Of a stretch of DNA of 64,000 bases, positions 10,912 to 20,940 are shown piece after piece. Source of the stretch: Lucinisca nassula. Its lineage: Eukaryota; Mollusca; Bivalvia; Lucinida; Lucinidae. A model generated the notes under the pieces. The model saw nothing but the letters and a program-made list of their open reading frames with translations, was not told where the DNA came from and did not search any database. Position numbers and translations under genes: made by a program. The first letter of the stretch is position 1. Each line of letters starts with the position of its first letter. Location: the NCBI GenBank assembly GCA_963580285.1, contig OY757010.1, positions 209,406,138 through 209,470,137 of the forward strand, written 5' to 3'.

Positions 10912-11095
10912 TTTATCATCATAAGTATTGGGACAGACAGGCCTAAGCACAGCAAACAGTGCAGACACAGATGAGACTGCTCCTGAGCAGTCTGATTAGG
11001 GTCTATGCTGTTTGCCATTCCATCTGCACTTTTTGGAAAATTACAGAAAGTCCTCAAGGTGTCCGAATATTTAGGAAATTTTGCGGTACTCATAA
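10912..11095. mobile_element. MITE Q copy with core A
   Basis: GTATTGGGACAGACAGGCC starts the copy and CCTCAAGGTGTCCGAATATT ends it. The centre AACAGTGCAGAC..GACTGCTCCTGAGCAGTC folds as core A. Confidence 0.7.
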
Positions 11096-11474
11096 ATATT
11101 CAAATACAAATTAAAAGGGACTCAGATTATCGAAGAATGTTATTTGATCTGCTCATAAATTTTAAAATGTCAACAACAGGAAAAATTCATACTTGAGTGT
11201 GTTGATCATAAAAAAAGTTTTATAACCTCATGGCCAAGCTTCTTCTTTCTGTTCCTATATTTCTTATTAAAAAAATTTACATGTATTTATTATCATAAAT
11301 TTATTTTCTTTAATGTTTTATATTTTATTAAAAGGAAAAAAAAATGGAAGTGTTTGTTGTACTTTGTTACCAAGACCAGTAGCGGCATAAAGCATTTGAA
11401 ATATGCAGTCAGCATGATTTAGTGTTATGGCCCATGCATCACTATTATGATCCTTTCTGGTTTCTTGGTCATTT

Positions 11475-11740
11475 GCTTGTCTTGAAGTTTAATGTCCTTG
11501 CCAACACTATTTTAGGCCATTTTGGAGATGTTTGCTTCCAGTTTTGTAGGACTTTTACAGGACCTTGAGATAAAAAGACATCTCAAGCCTTACTACCTTA
11601 AGAAACTGCTGTCTAGGGACATATACCACTTTTTCTTGGCAGGTTTAGACCTTCTGAGCGGTTTACCAGTATTAAACTTTGGTTTGTTTCAGCTCTTCGT
11701 GAAAGCACCATGCGGACCAATCTATTTCTCTAAGGCCCGA
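11475..11740 (-). mobile_element. old SINE-D copy
   Basis: Blocks GAAGTTTAATGTCC, GGCCATTTTGGAGATG, TAGGACTTTTAC, GACATCTCAAGCC and AGCGGTTTACCAGTA appear in SINE-D order, with many substitutions and no tail. Confidence 0.65.
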
Positions 11741-11899
11741 TGGTCGGGAGTCCGGTTCCTTGGTAAACCTACTTGCACTGTCTTGGGCATCTGACAGTTT
11801 GCTAGGTCGGCTGTGCTTGCAGCAGGTGAGACTAGAGGAGGCATATTATTTTTAATCTCTCCACTTTTTTTTTTCGCCTGTTCCTTTAGTATTATGTAT

Positions 11900-12080
11900 T
11901 AGGCCAGACAGGCCCAAGCAAAGTGTAGACACAGAACCCAGCATCTGATTGTGGTCTTCACTGTTTGCCACCCATCCAGCTGTCAGAGACACAAAATTGG
12001 TTATTAAATTGTACATGCTAAAACTTTAAAACCCAAGTATGGAAAGGAGTTGAGGTGTCCAAATTCTTAGGGTAAATACT
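11900..12080. mobile_element. MITE Q (ACCCATCCAGCTG subtype)
   Basis: AGGCCAGACAGGCCC near the start, GAGGTGTCCAAATTCTTAGG at the end. Core A is worn (GTGTAGACACAG..GTGGTCTTCACTGTTTG). Confidence 0.65.
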
Positions 12081-12088
12081 TTAATGTT

Positions 12089-12220
12089 ATTAATCGAGTA
12101 ATTTCGTATTGGCCCAGTTAAAGGTCTGAGGTCTGCTGTATTGGCCCGAGGCCGAATGCCGAGGCCAATACAGCTGACTGAGGACCGGTAACTTGGCCAA
12201 TACGAAATTACTTGATTAAT
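12089..12220. mobile_element. foldback element with two nested palindromes
   Basis: ATTAATCGAGTAATTTCG.. and ..CGAAATTACTTGATTAAT form outer arms of ~26 bp including TATTGGCC / GGCCAATA. A second pair, CTGTATTGGCC / GGCCAATACAG, lies inside around CGAGGCCGAATGCCGA. Confidence 0.75.
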
Positions 12221-12284
12221 GACAATTTTATAAGTTGATGCAGTTAAACAACATGATTTATAATTTTTATAATTTATTGGTGCA

Positions 12285-13090
12285 GTTGTACATGAGGTTA
12301 AGCAGGCTTGTCATGTGCAAGAACCACCACTCTGGATGCCCTGTTTTTTTTTTTAATTATCTCCCCTAACAAATAACCTTGTGATTGCCATAACTCCAAT
12401 ACCCTTTGAGATATATTGATGGTTCTTGGCACAATTGTGGGCAAGGTGTAGACAGCATGTCATGCCTAAGAACCACAACTCTGGTGCTATGGTATTTGAG
12501 TTATCTCGCCTTCCAATATAATAGTATGACCACCTTATGATCACCATACCTCCAATGCCCTGAGACCTATTGATTGTACTTAGTGGAGATGTACATGAGG
12601 TTAAGCAGGTGTGTTATGCGCAAGAATTACAACTTTGGGTGCCCTGTTGTTGTTTTTTTTTGTTATCTCCCCTGACAATATAACCTTGTGATGGCCACAA
12701 CCCCAATACTCTTTGAGATATGTTGAAGGAACTTGGCACAAATGTATACAAGGTATAGAAGGCATGTCATGTACAAGAACCACAACTCTTGATGCTGTGG
12801 TGTTTGAGCTACCTCCTCTTTCAATATAACAGTATGACCACCTTGTGATCACCATATCTCAAATACCCTTTGAGACATATTGATTGTACTCGGTACAGGT
12901 GTACATGAGGTTAAGCAGGCGTGTTATGCACAAGAACCACAATTCTGAGTGTCAGTTAAGAGAGTTATCTCCCCTGACAGTATAATCTTGTGATGGCTAT
13001 AACTCCATAACTTTTGAGATATATTGCTGGTACTTGCCACAGTTGTACATGTATATACAAGGTTGAAAAGGCATTTCATGTGCAAAACCA
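12285..13090. repeat. tandem repeat, ~305-bp period with ~150-bp half-units
   Basis: TGTACATGAGGTTAAGCAGG begins units near 12288, 12588 and 12899. Each holds two related halves marked by ATCTCCCCTGACA, TTTGAGATATATTG and CAAGAACCACAACTC. Open frames differ between units and are not coding. Confidence 0.8.
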
Positions 13091-13709
13091 CAACTCAGTT
13101 TACCTGTACTTTGTGCATGGGAAATCTTGGATCTTCATCATGTTGAGAAGATTAGGCAAAGATAGTCACAATAAACATTACATATACAAAATATACTATG
13201 GGCTTACCAGAGTGTTTTAATTCTGTTGCACTTTCTGTTTGAGACCAGTATTCTGAAGGCCATATTGGCTTTTGGTCGGGGGATTTGCCATCTCTTCTGA
13301 TGGCTATTTTTGACCTTGGTTAGTTAATATTGGTTGACCTGGTCTAATGCAGGATAGTCAATTAATAAAGTATATTATAGCAGATAATTACTCTTTTTAA
13401 TTAGCATCACTTTGCAGAAGCAAAGGAGAGCTACGTGATAACCTTGCATGTGAATCTTCATATTCCTGTTGTTTATGCTCACTTGACCAAAAGCACATGT
13501 CTACCAAGCACTTCAGTTCTGAACCGCAGACAATCTGAGAAACTCCCGGTTCGATACTGAAAATCGTGAAAAAGGTAGGTGATCATATCACAGAGCTCTT
13601 TATACTATGTGGGAGTTTTAAATTAAAATGTGAGGCATTACGATTACACACCCTTGCAACATAGTGCACTTTTTCACATCTCCAAAATGGCAATTATTCT
13701 GAAGACAAT

Positions 13710-14260
13710 TAGGGCCCCGCAAAATTTCGCGGATGCCCTATAGTAATCACCCTGTCTGTCCGTCCGTCCACATTTTTCATGTTTTTTTTTAATAACTTAC
13801 AAACCGTCAAATGCATCAGCTTCAAACTTTAAATATAAGGTCACAATATCATTACACAATTTCAGTTACGTAACTCTAGCTACAATACACTCAGAGTTAT
13901 GGCCCTTTGAAAAACTTAAAAACTAAGTTTTTTTTATATTTTTTTCCCTTTATTTCAAAACCACTATAGATATTCAAATGAAACATCCTGTCGGTATTGA
14001 CAGTTGCCCCATAGTAATACCCCATCTGTCCGTCCATCCATCTGTCTATCAACATTTTTCATGTTTATTCTTAACTTACAAACCTTCAAACGCATCAACT
14101 CCAATCTTTAAACGTAAGGTCACAACATTACACAATTTCATGGCAAATTACGTAGCTCTAGCTACAATAATATGAGAGTTATGGCCCTTTGAAAAACTAA
14201 AAAAAAATGTTTTTTTTCATCTTTTGTTTTCATCTTAATTCCAACTCCTCTGACAGCTCT
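13710..14260 (+). repeat. composite repeat with two ~275-bp units
   Basis: Starts AGGGCCCCGCAAAATTTCGC, with CTGTCCGTCCGTCCA in unit 1 and CTGTCCGTCCATCCATC in unit 2. Both units include AACTTACAAACC and GAGTTATGGCCCTTTGAAAA. It ends at GACAGCTCTAGTT. The same ends recur inverted at 63751-63899. Confidence 0.75.
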
Positions 14261-14470
14261 AGTTTTCTTAATATACTATAGGTTGTGGCCCACAACTTGT
14301 GCATGCTCGTTAGTACCGCCTCATTGAGGCAATTCTAACAAGTACCCACAACATATATGACTTGGAGCAGAAATAAGAAAAGTAATGCATACCCACGTAA
14401 ATCTCAGTTTTCTCCATATTAAGTTGCATATTTCATGGACTTGTTCATGTGATGAAATGCCATGATGCAA
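14260..14470. mobile_element. B2 element with core B hairpin
   Basis: GCTCGTTAGTACCGCCTCATT and GAGGCAATTCTAACAAGTACC form a worn core B hairpin. AGCAGAAATAAGAAAAG and a TTTCATGGACTTGTTCATG block follow. Confidence 0.65.
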
Positions 14471-14627
14471 AATAGATCCTGCCAGATGCATTTGGTTTCC
14501 TTAAAAATGTGCATACATTTAGATTTTTGTTTTGCCCGCTAAGGATTCATGCAGTCTGGAATGCATAAGGGCAAGATTTTCATTCTACATGATAGATGGA
14601 ATGTCAGTTTTGTTTTTATCATTTTAA

Positions 14628-15602
14628 AGTCGAATTTTTATCTTTTTTGCCGCATTTTCGATGATAATTTCTTTATTCTTTATTTTTTATCAACACATTT
14701 GGCGAGAAAGTTGTAGAGAAGATGCTCCACCAACTTCTTGTGAAGGAATCAGCCTCCAGAATTGTATACATTTTGCTCTCATCAGGTAGACGTTTAACAA
14801 GATATGGTCCAATTCTTACAATAAACTGTCACTCAAACTATCGAAATGTAAACAAATAAGTAGCATATTTAGAACAATATCTATATACATGGATAAATCT
14901 CGTGCAGGCAATGAAGCAACTAATGAAACGGACGTTGAACAAAGCATTAGGGTGTAGACAGTCAAAAGCATGAAATATGTTGTTTAGTCAGCAGACCGTT
15001 AGCTCGCATAGTACAGATTTACGCCTTTGAATTATCATTGTTAAAATATTAAAACTTAACTACCCTATCTAATGCGACATTCTGTTTGAGCATGCAGGAT
15101 GCTTGAATGACCTTCATTAACCCTTATCTTGCTGTTCACGACAACCCCTATCTTTGGAAACAGTGTAGATCCAGATCAGATGGCTTCTGAAGAAGCCATC
15201 TGATCAGGATCTACACTGTTTGGCATTCAGTTTACGAATTTGTAGCAATAAATTACATCAAGTAATTTGATTGGTTGATATAAAGAAATGGGTGTGGCTT
15301 AGATGAATATTCAGCAAGATAAGGGTTATTATCCGTCAGTCAAGAACTGAACAGGCAACAAATCAACAAACCACACCATCAAGGTGGGACTTATGGATAA
15401 AGAAAATTTCGCACAAACTTGAAATTGTAGAAATCTCCATCTGATTTCAGCTCTGCTCATATACTTAGGGAATTGAAACCTTTTTGAGAAGTTGGCAGAC
15501 TTCTCCTCTACAACTTTCTTGCTGGATGTGTTGATCAAAAACGTAAAATAAAGAAGTTATCACCGAAAAACGTGGCAAAAAAAAAAGAGATAAAAAATCG
15601 AC
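14628..15602. repeat. long inverted repeat pair, ~113-bp arms
   Basis: The left arm (14628-14740) and right arm (15488-15602) share AGTCGAATTTTTATC, TTGCCGCATTTTCGATG, CTTTATT, ATCAACACATTTGGCG and GAAAGTTGTAGAG in opposite orientation, ~80% similar. The 0.75-kb spacer contains a younger P1 (15117-15329). Similarity may continue outward near 13580 and 15640 (GGTGATCATATCA and its inverse). No transposase is visible. Confidence 0.65.
15117..15329 (+). mobile_element. MITE P1 copy 4
   Basis: Left TTAA intact, right end mutated to TTAT. Core A hairpin is nearly perfect. Confidence 0.88.
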
Positions 15603-15688
15603 TTGTGTGAATTTGAAGCTCTGTAGTAAAAGAGCTCTGATATGATCACCTATCTATTGGAAACACCGGATGAGAAACGTCAGAAAGT

Positions 15689-15863
15689 ACGGACTTTTGT
15701 GGTCTAATCTCTCTCACCGTTGTGGGTACGAGCCTGGGTTGGGTCATGTGAGATGCCAATTTCTTCAGTGGAAGGTCAGGGGAATTTTCTCTGATACTCC
15801 ACTTTTGCTCACCTCCTACTTAATGAATGGCTTGAAATAAGCGAAACAATCGTGAAAAGAATT
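15689..15863 (+). mobile_element. SINE-B, 5'-truncated
   Basis: Begins inside the head at GGTCTAATCTCTCTCACC and keeps GGGTACGAGCC (box B region) and GGAAGGTCAGGGG. The tail is short (GTGAAAAGAA). The exact 10-bp duplication GTCAGAAAGT flanks it at 15679-15688 and 15864-15873. Confidence 0.85.
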
Positions 15864-15933
15864 GTCAGAAAGTTTAGTTATACTTATGGAAGGTTGGGGT
15901 GTTTTTGTCCAGGTAGTCCAGTTTTTGTTCATC

Positions 15934-16146
15934 TTAACCCTTATCTTGCTGTTCACGACAACCCCTATCTTTGCTAACAGTGTAGATCCAGATCAGATGG
16001 CTTCTGAAGAAGCCATCTGATCAGGATCTACATTGTTTGGCATTCACTTTATGAATGTGTAGCAATAAATTACATCAAGTAATTTGATTGGTTGATAGAC
16101 AGAAATGGGTGTGGCTTAAATGAATATTCAGCAAGAGAAGGGTTAA
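15934..16146 (+). mobile_element. MITE P1 copy 5
   Basis: Exact TTAA at both ends. It is almost identical to the copies at 15117 and 50219. Confidence 0.9.
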
Positions 16147-16187
16147 AGGTTCATATAGGCGAAATATTGTTGAAAGAATGCCTGGCT

Positions 16188-16370
16188 CTAACCCTTGTTC
16201 TGCTGAATAAATTAACTTTGTCCATTCACATTACATGCTATATTTATTTGAATTCTCAAACTGAATGACAGTGTATATCCTGATCAGATGGCTTCTAAAG
16301 AAGCCATCTGATCTGGATCTACGTTGTTTGTAAAGGTAGAGTTTATCTTTTTCAGCAGGGCAAGGGTTAA
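16188..16370 (-). mobile_element. MITE P1 copy 6, internally shortened
   Basis: Left end CTAA, right end TTAA. The CCACACCC and CCAAT blocks are deleted, leaving GAATAAATTAACTTTG before the hairpin. Confidence 0.8.
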
Positions 16371-16409
16371 GCAATTTTTCCCCAGCACAAGTAGATCACC
16401 TGAAACTGT

Positions 16410-16830
16410 TTTTGTTTGTTTGATTTGAGGTTTAATTTCCCCGTCAGCACTGTAAAGGTCATTTTGAAGATGTTGCTTCCAATTTTGTGGGACTTTTACC
16501 AGACACTGAGATGAAATGACATCTCAAGCCCTGCCGCCGAATGAAACCAATAGGGTTTATAAGCATGGACGTTCCGACTCCCACCGCTTTGCCTGGGCAG
16601 ACTTAGATCCTCTAAGCGGTTTCCAAGTACTCGTGTGCGGGTCGGTTTCAGCTCTGCATGCAAGCATCATGCAGCTCATCTATTTTTTCAAGCCCCGATG
16701 GGCAACCTGAGGGTGTCTAAAAAATGTGTGCAAGCACTGTCCCAGCTGGGGGAGAGGACAATATGATGTAAAGTATAGACTACAGTATTACAGTGGAAGC
16801 ATCATGCAGCCCATCTATTTCTTCAAGCCC
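16410..16830 (-). mobile_element. SINE-D copy in a duplicated segment
   Basis: On the minus strand it runs from the GGTTGCCCATCGGGGC head to a CAAATCAAACAAACAAA tail at 16410. The plus strand continues with a GTGTGCAAGCACTGTCCC block that also follows the copy at 16995, so SINE and flank were copied together. Confidence 0.75.
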
Positions 16831-16994
16831 CGATCAGCAGGCACTATCGGAAACTGTCAGAAACAGTTACTATGTTTTATCAAACTACAAGCTGAATTGT
16901 CTACCTTTTCATTTCTATTTGCCATAATTATCCTTATAATTGGAACACTGTAAGCCCTAAACCACGAACTTGCTTACTTCGTAACCTGAGGATG

Positions 16995-17401
16995 TGTTTG
17001 TTTGTTTGTTTGATTGAGGTTTGATGACCGCGTCAACACTGTATAGGTTATTCTGGAGGGGTTGCTTCCAATTTGTGGGACTTTTACCAGACATTGAGAT
17101 GAAATGACATCTCAAGCCACATCTCAAGCCCTGTCGCCCAAGGAAACCAATAGGGTTTATAAGCATGGACGTTCCGACTCACACCGCTTTGCCTGGGCAG
17201 ACTTAGATCCTCTAAGCGGTTTTACCAGTACTCATGTGCGGTCGGTTTCAGCTCTGCATGCAAGCATCATGCAGCCTATCTATTTCTTCAAGCCCCGATG
17301 GGCAACCTGAGGGTGTGTAAAAATGTGTGCAAGCTAGCACTGTCCCAGCTGGGGGCACTGTATGAGAGGACAATATGACGTAAAGTATAGACTACAGTAT
17401 T
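16995..17401 (-). mobile_element. SINE-D copy, partner of the 16410 segment
   Basis: Same SINE body plus the flanking GTAAAGTATAGACTACAG block seen at 16770. It differs by a small duplication of ACATCTCAAGCC and a GCACTGTATGAG insertion. Open frames of 64 and 68 residues in the two copies are the repeat read in one frame. Confidence 0.75.
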
Positions 17402-17447
17402 ATGCCATCTTACAAAAAGACTAGATTCCATTATTGTCTAACATTAT

Positions 17448-17591
17448 CGAGGGGACTAGATACACCTTCAGGGGAGGCAACTCTGAAAATATTTTTGTCT
17501 CCTTTTTCCACAAGTCCACTCTTAAAGGAAAGAATTTGCTCCTTAGGGAGCAAATTCTTTCCTTTAAGAGTAGACTTCCTTTTCTGATGGG
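17448..17591. mobile_element. MITE K fragment with palindrome
   Basis: ACTCTTAAAGGAAAGAATTT and its inverse make a 54-nt palindrome at 17518-17571, matching 7818-7870. AGATACACCTTCAGGGGAGG is the inner part of one end; the outer ends are missing. Confidence 0.75.
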
Positions 17592-17760
17592 TTTTAGAAG
17601 CCTCCTTGGTGTAGTGGTTATGCTACTCGCCTTGTAAACCAGGGGTCGCAGGATTGATCCTGGGCTTCTCCAGACTTTCGGATGAGTCTTTAAACTGAGG
17701 TCCCGTCTCCGTATATGACCTCAGCTGTTGGTGAGACGTAAAACTAAAACACTCACTCAC
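17592..17760 (+). mobile_element. full-length SINE-C
   Basis: AGCCTCCTTGGTGTAGTGGTT is a tRNA-like head with box A; GGATTGATCCTGG is a box B variant. It ends in ACTCACTCAC. The flanks TCTGATGGG (17583-17591, 17761-17769) are an exact 9-bp duplication. Confidence 0.88.
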
Positions 17761-18012
17761 TCTGATGGGAGGAACTTACAAGGGAAGTAAACAGGCAGTG
17801 GCATTGGGTATCTCCTTTATATCCATTCCCCACCGAAAGTTAGTTTAATCATGGTTACAATTTACTGAAATTCAATCATGGTGGAGGAAATTGACTTCTT
17901 TCCATTTAATCTTCTTTCGTCAGTGTTTAGATGTCTAAGGGAGACAAGATTATTGGATTTGTTTTAATTAATAAGTATCCAGTAACACTTCCATTGTTAA
18001 AGGCTTCACAGC

Positions 18013-18240
18013 TTAACCCATTTAGTACCAGAAAACCCAAAACGGTTACCCTGGCAAACACTGTAGGCCCAGATCAGACGCCGCAGAGCGCGGCGTCTGA
18101 TCAGGGCCTCCACTGTTTGCTAAAAGTTCAGCCATTTTCCAAATAAATTTTGATAAAAAAACAACCTCACGCCCCTTAATTTTGGAATGGACTCCTCTTA
18201 TATATAAGGAGAAGATTCTATTTGGTACTAAAAGGGTTAA
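18013..18240 (+). mobile_element. MITE P2 copy 1 (reference description)
   Basis: P2 is a ~200-230-bp element with TTAA ends, CCCATTTAGTACC at one side and GGTACTAAAAGGG at the other. Core A takes the form AGATCAGACGCCGC..GCGGCGTCTGATC, followed by CCATTTTCCAAATAAATTTTG and a GACACCCCTAAATTTTGAAA-type block. Both TTAA are intact here. Confidence 0.88.
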
Positions 18241-18330
18241 CAATTATAAATCAATACAGCTCTGTACAGAGGAATTTCATCCTTTCCTCAGGAAGAATTC
18301 AACACTCATGTGGACATGTTGATCAAAAAA

Positions 18331-18765
18331 TAGTCCAACTTCGTGGCTCAGATACCTTTGGGACCATGATAACGTGTTTGTGATAGCACTAGTTCTGGCC
18401 ACTGAGGGTTACTACATGTATTAGCATCATGCCAGGAATAATGGAGATAATTTTGGGATAGCTGTTTGGTTTTCTATAATATATGTGCATGTTGTGTTTA
18501 CTCATTAGAATCACCTAGTTGAGGTGCTTCTAATGAGTACACACAGCATACATTTGCAAGAGTGAGTGAGTTTTTGAATTTTACATCCCACCAACAGCTA
18601 AGGTCATACCGAGACGGGACCTTGGTTTAAAGACTCATCCGAATGTTTGGAGAAGCCCGGGATCGATCCTGCGACCCTAGAGACTCAAGAAGGGTTTTGA
18701 CACAGCCATGGTAAACAAGCCATAAGTGTTTGAGGCACTGAATTGCGTTCAAGCCATTGGTTTTA
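18331..18765. mobile_element. MITE E, disrupted
   Basis: TAGTCCAACTTCGTGGCTC at the left, a core B hairpin around ACTCATTAGAATCACC, and CAGCCATGGTAAACAAG at the right match the E copy at 47635. A SINE-C is inserted at 18561 and the extreme right end is lost just before the ribozyme array. Confidence 0.7.
18561..18679 (-). mobile_element. SINE-C, 5'-truncated, inside MITE E
   Basis: GAGTGAGTGAG at the left is the inverted ACTC tail. The body matches the other copies through GGGATCGATCCTGCG; the head is missing. Confidence 0.8.
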
Positions 18766-18845
18766 CCTTGTTGAATTCAACATATGGAGAATAAAAATCA
18801 AAAATGAGTTCCTTTAAGAGCAATGAAAACATCCATAAGAAAGAT

Positions 18846-18891
18846 GGGTCATACTACGTAGTTTCGGCTAATAAAGCCTCATCAGTGACCC
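18846..18891 (-). ncRNA. type I hammerhead ribozyme, unit 1
   Basis: Self-cleaving RNA motif, read on the minus strand. Helix I is GGGUCA paired with UGACCC (6 bp). The core is CUGAUGA. Helix II is GGCU / AGCC with loop UUAUU. Then GAA and helix III within ACUACGUAGU. The cleavage triplet is GUA, with the cut expected between 18852 and 18851. All invariant core positions are present. Helix III is a 10-nt palindrome that can form only about 3 bp on itself, a feature of animal hammerheads thought to act as dimers. Confidence 0.93.
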
Positions 18892-19225
18892 TGTAATGAT
18901 CCGGCAACGAAAGCCAGAGGAAACATACTGCAAATTTGCGAATTTCGAACAGGCAGTCGATTCAAAGACTGATATAAATCAAAATGGGATCCAAATAATT
19001 AAAAACCTGTCTAGAATATGAGTCTAAACCAATAATTTATTTCTGATTTCTCAGAATATTCACGCTGATCTCAAAGGACCGAAAGTAAAATATAAACTGC
19101 ACTATGATTGATGTACGGGGAGACGTTTTACGGCCGCCACACGGCACAACACCAGCTGCAGTGAAGGCAAATAAAAATCAAAAATGAGTTCCTTTAAGAG
19201 CAATGAAAACATCCATAAGAAAGAT

Positions 19226-19271
19226 GGGTCATACTACGTAGTTTCGGCTAATAAAGCCTCATCAGTGACCC
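19226..19271 (-). ncRNA. type I hammerhead ribozyme, unit 2
   Basis: Identical in sequence to the motif in unit 1, exactly 380 bp away. The predicted cut is between 19232 and 19231, so units 1 and 2 delimit one 380-nt RNA monomer. Confidence 0.93.
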
Positions 19272-19605
19272 TGTAATGATCCGGCAACGAAAGCCAGAGG
19301 AAACATACTGCAAATTTGCGAATTTCGAACAGGCAGTCGATTCAAAGACTGATATAAATCAAAATGGGATCCAAATAATTAAAAACCTGTCTAGAATATG
19401 AGTCTAAACCAATAATTTATTTCTGATTTCTCAGAATATTCACGCTGATCTCAAAGGACCGAAAGTAAAATATAAACTGCACTATGATTGATGTACGGGG
19501 AGACGTTTTATGGCCGCCACACGGCACAACACCAGCTGCAGTGAAGGCAAATAAAAATCAAAAATGAGTTCCTTTAAGAGCAATGAAAACATCCATAAGA
19601 AAGAT

Positions 19606-19651
19606 GGGTCATACTACGTAGTTTCGGCTAATAAAGCCTCATCAGTGACCC
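19606..19651 (-). ncRNA. type I hammerhead ribozyme, unit 3
   Basis: Identical again; the 8-nt deletion of this unit lies outside the ribozyme. It is the first one met by a minus-strand transcript entering the array. Confidence 0.93.
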
Positions 19652-20032
19652 TGTAATGATCCGGCAACGAAAGCCAGAGGAAACATACTGCGAATTTCGA
19701 ACAGGCAGTCGATTCAAAGACTGATATAAATCAAAATGGGATCCAAATAATTAAAAACCTGTCTAGAATATGAGTCTAAACCAATAATTTATTTCTGATT
19801 TCTCAGAATATTCACGCTGATCTCAAAGGACCGAAAGTAAAATATAAACTGCACTATGATTGATGTACGGGGAGACGTTTTACGGCCGCCACACGGCACA
19901 ACACCAGCTGCAGTGAAGTATCATAAGTTTGATACATATGAGCATTTGAGTGTAACACTATTGATCTTTGGGATGTTGGCCATATGAAATAATGTTTGGC
20001 TGCATGGACAATACTCAATGACTCCTTCACAT

Positions 20033-20175
20033 ATACCACAACCTCTTTGTAAGACTATTCATTATAATACATTTTGATAGAGCATGGTTTAAAGATTGAT
20101 CCGAAAAACATATAGATTATATAGAAATTTAACTGTTAATGGTCATTTTCCTGTATAATCCATTACATTTTTTCA
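20033..20175. mobile_element. MITE F remnant
   Basis: ATACCACAACCTCTTTG at one end, with ACATATAGATTATATAG and ATGGTCATTTTCCTGTATAAT inside, as in the F copies near 59.6 kb. The right end is missing. Confidence 0.65.
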
Positions 20176-20202
20176 TTTATCATCAAATCCATTACAAGAG
20201 TT

Positions 20203-20940
20203 TTTGGCTCACCTGCCATGTAGTGACAAGGTGAGCTTTTGTGATCACATTTTGTCTGTCGTCCGTCGTCAGCGCGTGCGTTAGTGCATCACTCCATGAA
20301 CAATTTCTTTGAACGACATCTCCTCTAAACCACAAATCAGATTTAGACCAAACTTCACAGGAATGATCCTTAGTTGGTCCTCTTTCAAAGTTATTCAAAT
20401 GGTTTCAATCTACTGCACATCTAGGTCACAGGAGCTAACAAAATAGATTTTTTTACTGAAAACTTAAAAAGACTTCTTGTCTGAAGTCTTTGATATTTGG
20501 TATGAAACTTCATCTAGTGGACCTCTATCAAGATTGTTTAAATTATAACCTTGGGGCAGAAAATGGCCCCGCCACGGGGCCCACGTTTTACATAGGCTTA
20601 TATAGGGAAAACCTTAAAAAATCTTCCTTCTCTGAAACCAGAAGGCCCAGGTCTTTGATATTTGGTATGAAGCTTCATCTAGTGGATCTCTATCAAGTTA
20701 TAGCCTTGGGGGCTGGGGCCAAAAATGGCCCAGCCACGTGGCACATGTTTTACATATGTTTATATAGGGAAAGCCTTTAAAAATCTTCTTGTCTGAAACC
20801 AGAAGGCCCAGGTCTTTGATATTTGGTATGAAGCTTCACCTAGTGGACTTCTACCAAGATTGTTCAAATTATAACCTTGGGGCAAAAATGGCCACGCCTC
20901 TAGGGCCCAGCACTCCTAACTACTAGGCCCTAGAGGCCTG
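20203..20940 (+). repeat. composite dispersed repeat, ~163-bp internal units
   Basis: GGCTCACCTGCCATG opens the repeat and CGTCCGTCGTCAGCG follows. Three units start at TTTGATATTTGGTATGAA (about 20489, 20654, 20815), each with CATCTAGTGGA and TATAACCTTGGGG. A matching far end (ATTCTAAAGAAATTGTG.. to CACAGGTGAGCTAAAAA) lies at about 22340-22474, so the full element may be split by later sequence. Confidence 0.7.

Larger units (their letters stand above)
18790..19918 (-). mobile_element. retrozyme: three tandem 380-bp hammerhead units
   Basis: Three head-to-tail units start at ATAAAAATCA (18791, 19171, 19551) with an exact 380-bp period. Copies 1 and 2 differ by one C/T change (TTTTACGGCC versus TTTTATGGCC). 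Copy 3 lacks 8 nt (CAAATTTG). No open frame spans a unit. Each unit contains a complete type I hammerhead on the minus strand, so a minus-strand transcript through the array could cut itself into 380-nt monomers. Animal retrozymes are known to have exactly this form: small non-coding monomers in short tandem arrays, hammerheads with a very short helix III, and spread as circular RNA copied by another element's reverse transcriptase. Flanking duplications are not clear: ACATATG occurs near both sides (18780 and 19934) but not at the junctions. An alternative is the terminal repeat region of a Penelope-like element, but no reverse transcriptase is nearby. Confidence 0.9.

Noticed and set aside
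15117..16370. Closely spaced near-identical palindromes resembling a CRISPR-like array
   Set aside because: They are three separate P1 MITEs with their own TTAA ends and orientations; there are no regular spacers and the genome is eukaryotic.
18790..19918. Penelope-like element terminal repeats
   Set aside because: Such repeats also carry hammerheads, but no reverse transcriptase or GIY-YIG frame is present and the units are pure 380-bp tandem copies; kept only as an alternative.
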